DNA of 64,000 nucleotides, taken from assembly GCF_000092025.1 (NCBI RefSeq), contig NC_003063.2:1169001-1233000 (forward strand). Direction: 5' to 3'. Under the pieces are notes generated by a model. The model did not search any database and was not told the DNA's origin. It worked only from the letters and a program-made list of their open reading frames with translations. The DNA comes from Agrobacterium fabrum str. C58 (GTDB lineage: Bacteria; Pseudomonadota; Alphaproteobacteria; Rhizobiales; Rhizobiaceae). The first letter of the stretch is position 1, and every line of letters begins with the position of its first letter. Both the position numbers and the translations under genes were made by a program. Positions 57,713 through 64,000 of the stretch are shown here, in pieces.

Positions 57713-58942
57713 TCATGCCGCCTTTTTCTTCAGCAGTTCGTAAAGACCATTATCGTCGATCGAGATCGGCAGAATCGCAGTGCGGGCGTCTTTAACGAGC
57801 CCCTGCGCATCGAGCAGTTTTTTGGCCTCGTTTTCCGCATCGGCGGGATTGGCGGCCGCCTCTGTGCTTTCGGGTTCATTTTCGTTTTCAGCCGGGGCGG
57901 CTTCTTCCTTCGGTGTCGCCGCAAGCACGGAGATCAGGGCGGTTTCCGGTGAAATATCGACCGGCTCCTGCGTGTCGGCACCTTCGGCTTTGTCGTTCTT
58001 GGAAGCATCGATATGCTCCTTCACGACGTCCTGAAGTTCCTGCACGTCTTCAAGCTTGCCCTGCACATCGAGGGCCTTGATATCTTTTTCGCGCTCGGCC
58101 TTCACTTCGGCATCGTTGATTTCGCCAATGCGTTCTTCACCACGCTCGGCCTGCAACTCTTCCTTGGTCTTCGGGTCTGCGACGTCTTCGAGGCGCTGGA
58201 TGATCTTCAGAGTTTCCCGCGTCATGAAGCGGGTGCCCTGCGCCTGATCGTTCAGGGCATCCTTCACGGCACGCGCCTCGTCGCCATAGGGGTTGGCGAT
58301 GGCGGCGATCATCTGCCGGGCGGAGATGCCGAGTTGTTTGAGGCCGGTGGAATCTTCGAGATCGCTGACATTTTTCGGCAAGGTCGCGCGCATCGCCATG
58401 ATGGCTTTCGACATCTGCTCGCCGAAATCCTCTTCCTTGCCTGTCAGGCCGGCACCCTTTGCGATACGGGCGGCGAGGGCGGCCATGGGATCGGTCTTGG
58501 CGGTGACGCCGTTGTTCAGCACCTCCGTGACCTGCGTTTCCGAAACGCCGAAGGAGATCAGGGAAATCGGTGTGGCTTTTCCCTGCGCATCGGTCTTTTC
58601 GAAATTGTCGGTGAGGGTCAGCGCATCCTGAAGTCGCCGGGCGAAGGAGAAACTCGACTCGTCTGCGTCCTGCGTGACGCCGAGAGCGGAGGAAAAGCGC
58701 GAAACGAGGGAGGCGAAAGCATCGGCGTCCGGCTTCATGATGCCGAACAGGTAGGAACTTATCTTTTCATTGGCGACGCGATGGCTTTCATCCGGCTGCG
58801 GCTGGGTCTTGACCGCATCGTCCTTTTTGGTGCCGTTCGCCTTTTCACGCTCTTCGCGCTGGCGGTCCTCGATGGCTTCCACCATCGACCGCATGAGGTC
58901 GTTGACTGCAATGCCCGCCGTCTGCTGTAGCGGAGTGATCAT
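57713..58942 (-). CDS. Uncharacterised protein B of the 55.5-59 kb locus (two helical repeats, DDNGLY tail)
   Basis: I do not recognise this 409-residue cytosolic protein. Two ~70-residue helical segments look like tandem repeats: about 76-145 (ASLVSRFSSALGVT to LISFGVSETQVTEVLNNG) and about 153-222 (AALAARIAKGAGLT to LKQLGISARQMIAAIANPYG). The second also aligns with residues 66-137 of the 55556-57097 product. A charged coiled region follows (about 245-320), then an acidic Ala/Pro/Glu-rich linker and the tail ISIDDNGLYELLKKKAA. It is first of three minus-strand genes. GGGGA lies nine bases before the ATG. Confidence 0.75.
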   Translation of the reverse strand: MITPLQQTAGIAVNDLMRSMVEAIEDRQREEREKANGTKKDDAVKTQPQPDESHRVANEKISSYLFGIMKPDADAFASLVSRFSSALGVTQDADESSFSFARRLQDALTLTDNFEKTDAQGKATPISLISFGVSETQVTEVLNNGVTAKTDPMAALAARIAKGAGLTGKEEDFGEQMSKAIMAMRATLPKNVSDLEDSTGLKQLGISARQMIAAIANPYGDEARAVKDALNDQAQGTRFMTRETLKIIQRLEDVADPKTKEELQAERGEERIGEINDAEVKAEREKDIKALDVQGKLEDVQELQDVVKEHIDASKNDKAEGADTQEPVDISPETALISVLAATPKEEAAPAENENEPESTEAAANPADAENEAKKLLDAQGLVKDARTAILPISIDDNGLYELLKKKAA

Positions 58943-59026
58943 CCTTCAAAGTCCCCGGCCGTCCAAAGTTGCGGCCGAGAATAGGCAATTTCGGTAAATC
59001 AGTGCTTAAGCCAAGTGCAGACACGC

Positions 59027-59653
59027 TCAGCTATGGGCGAAAATATCCGTCTCGTCCCAGCCGAGAAGATCAAGCTTCGCACGGGTCGGCAGAAAGGCGA
59101 AACAGGCGTCGGCATGCTCGATGCGGCCATCGCGGATAAGACGCGCCGTCAGCTTGTCGCGCAGGGCATGCAGATAGAGCACGTCGGAGGCGGCATATTC
59201 GAGCTGCGCGGGCGACAGCGTCTCGGCCGCCCAGTCGGAGGATTGCTGCGCCTTGGAAATATCGACTTCCAGCATTTCCTTGAGATTGTCCTTCAGCCCA
59301 TGCCGATCTGTGTAGGTGCGGCAGAGGCGCGAGGCGATCTTGGTGCAGAAGACCGGCGTGGTCGTGACCCCGAAGGTGTGGAACAGAACGGCGATATCGA
59401 AACGGCCATAGTGAAAAATCTTCTGGCGGGCGGGATCAGCCAACATGTGGACGAGGTTCGGGGCTTGCTTCTGGCCGGCCGCGATGCGGATGACATCAGC
59501 CGTGCCGTCGCCGGACGAAAGCTGCACGACGCAGAGACGGTCGCGTCGCGGCACCAGCCCCAGCGTTTCCGTATCGATGGCGATGGCGCCCTTGTAGCGC
59601 GCGGCATCTTCGGCGGAAATATCGCCTTCGTGATAACGGATGGTGGCTGCCAT
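59027..59653 (-). CDS. RNase D family 3'-5' exonuclease
   Basis: This 208-residue DEDD-family exonuclease shows Exo I in IAIDTETLGL near residue 24, Exo II in KIFHYGRFDIAVL near 78 and Exo III YAASDVLYLHAL near 152 (Y-x3-D). It lacks the HRDC domains of full-length RNase D, as usual for the short alphaproteobacterial form that trims structured RNA 3' ends. CCGGAG precedes the ATG. It stands alone, 84 bases from the neighbouring uncharacterised gene. Confidence 0.92.
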   Translation of the reverse strand: MAATIRYHEGDISAEDAARYKGAIAIDTETLGLVPRRDRLCVVQLSSGDGTADVIRIAAGQKQAPNLVHMLADPARQKIFHYGRFDIAVLFHTFGVTTTPVFCTKIASRLCRTYTDRHGLKDNLKEMLEVDISKAQQSSDWAAETLSPAQLEYAASDVLYLHALRDKLTARLIRDGRIEHADACFAFLPTRAKLDLLGWDETDIFAHS

Positions 59654-59816
59654 GTCTTGCTCCGGAAATTTCCTGTCTGTGGCACCGGCTATAAAGGAAA
59701 GAGCGTCTGGGCGATACCGCTTTATGGACCGTTTCCGTGTTGCTGCGGCTTGCCTTTGCGAAACACCCCGGGTTAGTTTCGGATCATCCTTTCCTGACAG
59801 ATCGCATGAATTCCCG

Positions 59817-60413
59817 ATGACAAAGAAAATCTATCTCGCCGGCCCGGAAGTCTTTCTCCCGAATGCGCGTGAAATGCTCGACCTCAAGGCGTCACTGGCG
59901 CGGGAGGCAGGCTTTGTCCCGCTTTCCCCGGGTGACCTGCAGATTCCGCCGGCGGATACCAGGATCGGCCATGGCTGCAACATCAATGAAGTCGATGAGC
60001 GGATGATGCTGGAGGCGGATGCGGTGATTGCCAATCTCACCCCGTTCCGCGGCATCGCCGCCGATACCGGCACGAGCTACGAGCTGGGCTTCATGTGTGC
60101 GCTGGGCAAGCCGGTTTTCGCCTATACCAATGTCGCCGCCAATCATTTCACCCGCATCAAGGCGCATTATAGCGACGTTGTGGCGCTGGATGAAACAGGC
60201 CGGTATCGTGGACCGGACGGGCTGTCGATCGAGAATTTCGACATGGTCGACAATCTCATGCTGCATGGCGGGATCCTGCGGCGCGGCGGTTTGATCATCG
60301 TTGGCGATGCGCCGGAAGAGGCGCTTTATACGGATCTGGCCGCCTATAAACGTTGTCTCGCGGCGGCGGCTGAAAAATTACTGACACAAACTGACCCTGA
60401 AAAACTTATATAG
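59817..60413 (+). CDS. Nucleoside 2-deoxyribosyltransferase family protein
   Basis: This 198-residue protein starts KKIYLAGPEVFLPNA, the family's N-terminal strand. It has DAVIANLTPFRGIAADTGTSYELGF near 78-102 (DAVIANLTPFRG, then ADTGTSYELGF), where the glutamate of SYELG is the expected nucleophile, followed by ALGKPVFAYTN. It would cleave or exchange bases on deoxynucleosides (salvage or house-cleaning). The ATG at 59817 is chosen because the fold begins there. The next gene starts 13 bases after the stop, so they may be co-transcribed. Confidence 0.88.
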   Translation: MTKKIYLAGPEVFLPNAREMLDLKASLAREAGFVPLSPGDLQIPPADTRIGHGCNINEVDERMMLEADAVIANLTPFRGIAADTGTSYELGFMCALGKPVFAYTNVAANHFTRIKAHYSDVVALDETGRYRGPDGLSIENFDMVDNLMLHGGILRRGGLIIVGDAPEEALYTDLAAYKRCLAAAAEKLLTQTDPEKLI

Positions 60414-60426
60414 TGGAGGCATCATC

Positions 60427-61176
60427 ATGAGCGGCACCATCCTCATCACCGGCGCGACGTCCGGTTTCGGGCAGGCCACGGCGCGGCGTTTCGTCAAGGA
60501 AGGCTGGAAGGTCATCGGCACCGGCCGGCGGGCGGAACGGCTGGAGGCGCTGGCGGCTGAACTCGGCCAGGCCTTTCATGGTATCGCCTTCGACATCACC
60601 GACGAGGATGCGACCGAAAAGGCGCTCGCGGCTTTGCCTGATGGTTTCAGGGATATCGACATTCTCGTCAACAATGCCGGTCTGGCGCTTGGCACCGCGC
60701 CCGCGCCGCAGGTGGCGCTGAAGGACTGGCAGACCATGGTGGACACCAACATCACCGGTCTCCTGAACATTACCCATCATCTTCTGCCGACGCTGATCAA
60801 GCAGAAGGGCATTGTCGTCAACCTCTCGTCGGTGGCCGCCCATTACCCCTATTTGGGTGGCAATGTGTATGGTGGCACCAAAGCCTTCCTGCGGCAGTTC
60901 TCGCTCGGTCTTCGCTCCGACCTGCACGGCAAGGGTGTCAGGGTGACCTCGATCGAACCCGGCATGTGCGAAACGGAATTCACGCTGGTGCGCACCGGCG
61001 GCAATCAGGAAGCCTCGGATAATCTCTACAAGGGCGTCAATCCGATTACGGCCGACGATATCGCCAATACGATCTATTGGGTCGCCTCGCAGCCGAAGCA
61101 TATCAACATCAACAGCCTTGAACTGATGCCCGTCAACCAGTCCTTCGCGGGTTTCCAGGTCTATCGGGAAAGCTGA
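60427..61176 (+). CDS. NADP-dependent serine/3-hydroxy acid dehydrogenase (YdfG-type SDR)
   Basis: This 249-residue classical SDR has ILITGATSGFGQATARRF near residue 5 with a following RR pair that favours NADP, NNAGLALG near 82, and the catalytic Ser and Y-x3-K in NLSSVAAHYPYLGGNVYGGTK near 137-157 (shown as NLSSVAAHYPY and NVYGGTK). It matches YdfG and the characterised A. tumefaciens L-serine dehydrogenase, which oxidises L-serine and other 3-hydroxy acids at the beta carbon; the length is the same. The malonic semialdehyde reductase role of YdfG is an alternative. Confidence 0.9.
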   Translation: MSGTILITGATSGFGQATARRFVKEGWKVIGTGRRAERLEALAAELGQAFHGIAFDITDEDATEKALAALPDGFRDIDILVNNAGLALGTAPAPQVALKDWQTMVDTNITGLLNITHHLLPTLIKQKGIVVNLSSVAAHYPYLGGNVYGGTKAFLRQFSLGLRSDLHGKGVRVTSIEPGMCETEFTLVRTGGNQEASDNLYKGVNPITADDIANTIYWVASQPKHININSLELMPVNQSFAGFQVYRES

Positions 61177-61240
61177 TTTCTCAATGATTTCCGTGGGAGT
61201 GCCAAAAAACAAAGCAGGAATTTTCGAGCTATGCAAAAAT

Positions 61241-61255
61241 GCAATGCTGCATTGC
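61241..61255. promoter_or_regulatory. Palindrome upstream of the sRNA
   Basis: GCAATGC-T-GCATTGC is a perfect 15-base palindrome about 45 bases before the presumed sRNA start. A similar half, ATGCAAAAATGC, precedes it. It is a candidate operator for the sRNA promoter; the regulator is unknown. Confidence 0.4.
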
Positions 61256-61300
61256 GAGACTTGCTCTGGAAAAAATCGCTGAGGCCGCTATATTCAAATC

Positions 61301-61416
61301 ATCGAAGCGACGCACTCCTCCTCCCAGTGTCGCTCGATGTGGATCGGTGGTACTCCTCCTCCCAATCGCCGATCAAGTTTGAAGCCTGCCGCACCTCCTC
61401 CCGCGGCAGGCTTTTT
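61301..61416 (+). ncRNA. Three-hairpin sRNA with CCUCCUCCC loops (alpha-r14/CcsR-like)
   Basis: Three successive hairpins each expose CCTCCTCCC: loop 1 at 61317-61325 (closed by CACT/AGTG and AGCGA/TCGCT), loop 2 at 61355-61363 (closed by GATCGG/CCGATC) and loop 3 at 61394-61402 (closed by a nine-pair GCCTGCCGC/GCGGCAGGC stem). The last is followed by TTTTT, making it the terminator. The motif is an anti-Shine-Dalgarno sequence, as in alpha-r14 (NfeR1) sRNAs of Sinorhizobium and the CcsR/cuckoo RNAs of Rhodobacter. A -10-like CTATAT at 61288-61293 gives a start near 61300. The rest of the 542-base gap holds no gene I can support. Confidence 0.85.
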
Positions 61417-61718
61417 CCTTTTCTGGGCATCTTTTTCTTTGGAAGTTTTTTTGTCGGCCCCGCTTTATGCGGCAGGCTACGCTATACCCCTTAGATTTCC
61501 GGGGGATTTCAGATTTACACGTCAAGGCAAGCTGTGCGGGAATCGGGCCTGCGTCGATCACGATTTCGTTATGTCTAGATGAATATGCACAGTTTTGTGG
61601 CGCTGCACCCTGCCGGCCCATTGCTTAGGCCCATGCCTGTGTTTAAGCATGTGGAAAAGAACGCTTGGGAGGCTGCCGGCACGCTTGTGTCCGTGAGCCC
61701 GAAAGCGGCGGGGAGAGA

Positions 61719-62906
61719 ATGGCAGAGTTTCAAGAGGCGCTGAAGCGATTTCAGCCGATCGCGGTTTCATCGATCGCTGAAGACGAGTTCAGATTGCGAC
61801 TACGCGGCCTTCAGGCGCGGATGATCCAGCAAAATGTGAAGGCAGTCTGGCTCGATGCATCATCGTCGCTGACCTATTATACCGGTCTCTCGCTTGGCCT
61901 TTCCGAGCGCATTCACGGTGCTCTCATTCCTGCCGAGGGTGCGCCGCTCTATATCAGCCCAACCTTCGAAGAGCCGAAACTGCAGACGCTCATCCGCATT
62001 GCGGGTGACGTTGCCGTCTGGGAAGAGGATGAAAGTCCCTTCGACCTGATGGCAAGCCGCATTGGTGCGCTTTCCTGTCCCGGTCATCTTGTCGCGATCG
62101 ATCCCGCAACCCCCTTTGTCTTCGCATCCGCCCTGATGCAGCGCCTGGAAGGCCGGATCATTTCCGCCCAGCCGATGATCGTCGCGCAGCGGCAGGTCAA
62201 GTCTGCTGCCGAAATCGCACTCATACAGACGGCGATGGATGCGAGCTATGGCGTGCAGAAGGCTGTTTTCGAAGGGCTGCGTCCGGGGATCTCGACCACC
62301 GAAGTCGCCGATTTCGTCAACGCCGCCCATATTGCGCTCGGCCTGAAGCCGCTTTTCGTGGCGGTGCAGTTCGGCGAAGCGACGGCCTATCCGCATGGCG
62401 TGCCCTATGCGCAGACGCTTGTAGAAGGCGATATGGTGCTGGTCGATCTCGGCGCCATTCTTCACGGCTATCGTTCTGATATCACCCGCACCTATGTCTT
62501 CGGCACGCCGACCGAGCGCCAGCGTTTTCTCTGGAACGCCGAACGCGACGCGCAGGCTGCGGCCTTTGCGGCCGCCACACTGGGTGCCGCCTGCCAGGAT
62601 GTCGACAAGGCGGCGCGCGACAGCCTGAAAGCGGCCGGTTTCGGCCCCGATTATCAGGTTCCCGGCCTGCCGCACCGCACCGGCCACGGGCTTGGGCTGG
62701 ATATTCACGAAGAACCCTATATCGTTGCAGGAAATGCCACGGCGCTTGAGCCGGGCATGTGTTTTTCCATCGAGCCGATGTTGTGCGTTTATGGCGAGTG
62801 CGGCGTCCGTCTCGAAGATATTGCTTACATGACGGAGGCGGGGCCACGCTGGTTCTGCCCACCGGAAACGAACCTCGACCGGCTGTTTCAGCCGGTCGCC
62901 GGGTAA
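61719..62906 (+). CDS. M24 family Xaa-Pro peptidase
   Basis: This 395-residue pita-bread metallopeptidase has an N-terminal creatinase-like domain (about 25-165) and a catalytic domain. The metal ligands are the two Asp in LVDLGAILHGYRSDITR near 248-262, the His in PHRTGHGLGLDIHEEP near 325 and the two Glu in FSIEPMLCV and RLEDIAYMT near 350-375. It probably removes N-terminal residues before proline from peptides. GGGGAGAG lies directly before the ATG at 61719. It is 117 bases upstream of a dipeptide-binding protein gene, which suggests joint peptide use. Confidence 0.9.
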   Translation: MAEFQEALKRFQPIAVSSIAEDEFRLRLRGLQARMIQQNVKAVWLDASSSLTYYTGLSLGLSERIHGALIPAEGAPLYISPTFEEPKLQTLIRIAGDVAVWEEDESPFDLMASRIGALSCPGHLVAIDPATPFVFASALMQRLEGRIISAQPMIVAQRQVKSAAEIALIQTAMDASYGVQKAVFEGLRPGISTTEVADFVNAAHIALGLKPLFVAVQFGEATAYPHGVPYAQTLVEGDMVLVDLGAILHGYRSDITRTYVFGTPTERQRFLWNAERDAQAAAFAAATLGAACQDVDKAARDSLKAAGFGPDYQVPGLPHRTGHGLGLDIHEEPYIVAGNATALEPGMCFSIEPMLCVYGECGVRLEDIAYMTEAGPRWFCPPETNLDRLFQPVAG

Positions 62907-63023
62907 TTGGTCGGAAGGCGAAAGACCGAACGGCGACACGGGTTTCCGCGTCGTCGCTGACCAGAAGAGGTAGGCCCCCAACGGGGCCGCAGGAACTTAG
63001 AAAAAGAGGGAAAGGACCACCAG

Positions 63024-64000
63024 ATGAAAACGCTGACCCGCAGTTTGCTTATCGCCTCTGCGCTTGCCATGGCTTCCGCCATGCCAGCCATGGCAAAGAC
63101 CTTCGTTTATTGCTCCGAGGCATCGCCGGAAGGCTTCGATCCGTCGCCTTATACCGCAGGCGGCACCTTCGACGCTTCCGCGCATCCGGTCTACAACCGT
63201 CTGACCGAGTTCAAGAAGGGCACGACCGAGGTCGAGCCGGGCCTTGCCGAAAAATGGGACGTTTCGAGCGATGGTCTGGAATATACCTTCCACCTGCGCA
63301 AGGGTGTGAAGTTCCACTCCAACGACAAGTTCACGCCGAGCCGCGATTTCAACGCCGATGACGTGATCTTCAGTTACAATCGTCAGGGTGATACCAAGAA
63401 CCCGTGGAACCAGTATATCGCAGGCATCACCTACGAATATTACAACTCCATGGAAATGCCGTCGCTGATCAAGGAAATCGTCAAGGTTGACGATTATACC
63501 GTCAAGTTCGTGCTGACGCGCCCGGAAGCGCCGTTCCTCGCCAACATCGCCATGCCTTTCGCGTCGATCGTCTCGAAGGAATATGCCGATACGCTTGAGA
63601 AGGCCGGCACCAAGGAAGACTTCAACAACCTGCCGATCGGCACCGGTCCGTTCAAGTTCGTCGCCTATCAGAAGGACGCGGTCATCCGCTACCAGAAGAA
63701 TGCCGACTACTGGGGTGATGCACCGAAGATCGACGATCTGATTTTCGCGATCACGCCTGACGCGGCCGTTCGCCTGCAGAAGCTGAAGGCCGGCGAATGC
63801 CACCTGATGCCTTACCCGGCCCCTGCTGACCTTTCCACGATCCGCGCCGACAAGAACCTCAAGCTCGACGAGCAGCCGGGTCTGAACGTCGCCTACTTCG
63901 CCTACAACACGACCGTCGCGCCTTTCGACAAGCCGGAAGTGCGCAAGGCGCTGAACATGGCGATGAACAAGCAGGCGATCATCGACGCCGTGTTCCAGGG
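63024..64000 (+). CDS. dppA: Dipeptide ABC transporter substrate-binding protein DppA, 5' part
   Basis: The first 325 codons of a family 5 solute-binding protein run off the right edge. It has a signal peptide ([19 protein letters not shown], cleavage after MAKA-like MPAMA-K near residue 24), then [40 protein letters not shown] with KGVKFH, the DVIFSYNRQ region near 114 and [14 protein letters not shown] near 205. This is the DppA layout and the periplasmic receptor of the dipeptide (and haem-precursor) importer. GGGAAAGGA precedes the ATG. dppBCDF would be expected just beyond the window. Confidence 0.9.
   Translation, partial: MKTLTRSLLIASALAMASAMPAMAKTFVYCSEASPEGFDPSPYTAGGTFDASAHPVYNRLTEFKKGTTEVEPGLAEKWDVSSDGLEYTFHLRKGVKFHSNDKFTPSRDFNADDVIFSYNRQGDTKNPWNQYIAGITYEYYNSMEMPSLIKEIVKVDDYTVKFVLTRPEAPFLANIAMPFASIVSKEYADTLEKAGTKEDFNNLPIGTGPFKFVAYQKDAVIRYQKNADYWGDAPKIDDLIFAITPDAAVRLQKLKAGECHLMPYPAPADLSTIRADKNLKLDEQPGLNVAYFAYNTTVAPFDKPEVRKALNMAMNKQAIIDAVFQ

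Overview
The window looks like a chromosomal segment from an Agrobacterium (Rhizobiaceae, alphaproteobacterium). The evidence is a succinoglycan (exo) gene order matching the Sinorhizobium/Agrobacterium cluster, the glgP-B-C-A-pgm glycogen operon with A. tumefaciens-sized proteins (GlgA 480, GlgC 420, Pgm 542 residues), a 249-residue YdfG-type serine dehydrogenase, NadQ-controlled nadABC, and frequent GTG starts in GC-rich sequence. Replicon and strain cannot be fixed from the sequence alone.

Layout. 1-11.5 kb: one flank of the succinoglycan cluster (exoO partial, M, A, L, K, H, T on the minus strand; W, V on plus; U, X on minus). It holds glycosyltransferases, the pyruvyl and succinyl decorating enzymes, the flippase, the depolymerase and the repressor. 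exoY/F/Q/Z/B and exoI are not here. 11.2-12.9 kb: small housekeeping genes including rpsU. 13.1-18.6 kb: heterotetrameric sarcosine oxidase operon soxB-x-D-A-G, with an extra small exported YebY/DUF2511-like gene between soxB and soxD. 18.6-20.2 kb: DUF2332 and MaoC-type genes. 20.2-31.3 kb: glycogen synthesis and breakdown (glgP-B-C-A-pgm, then glgX). 31.8-33.9 kb: class II amidotransferase, Asp/Glu racemase and a divergent Lrp regulator. 33.9-38.0 kb: L-idonate/gluconate-type sugar-acid genes arranged divergently around a GntR/IdnR-like operator.

38.3-45.4 kb: cytochrome bd operon (GbsR/MarR regulator, cydD, C, A, B and the 40-residue CydX) behind an FNR/FixK-type box. 45.5-46.4 kb: three small genes. 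46.5-50.9 kb: de novo NAD synthesis nadA-B-C with nadQ and two candidate NadQ operators. 51-55.5 kb: PAS and nuclease-like proteins, tRNA-Ala(GGC), a FYDLN-acid protein, cmk and rpsA. 55.5-59 kb: three uncharacterised minus-strand genes. 59-64 kb: RNase D, a nucleoside deoxyribosyltransferase, serine dehydrogenase, an sRNA, an M24 peptidase and the start of a dipeptide-binding protein gene.

Most notable: (i) the 55.5-59 kb locus, whose proteins appear to share an undescribed ~70-residue helical repeat and an acidic C-terminal DD..Y tail; (ii) a three-hairpin sRNA at 61.3 kb with CCTCCTCCC in every loop, resembling the alpha-r14/CcsR anti-Shine-Dalgarno class; (iii) well-formed operators for nadA, idn and cyd; and (iv) the extra gene inside the sarcosine oxidase operon.
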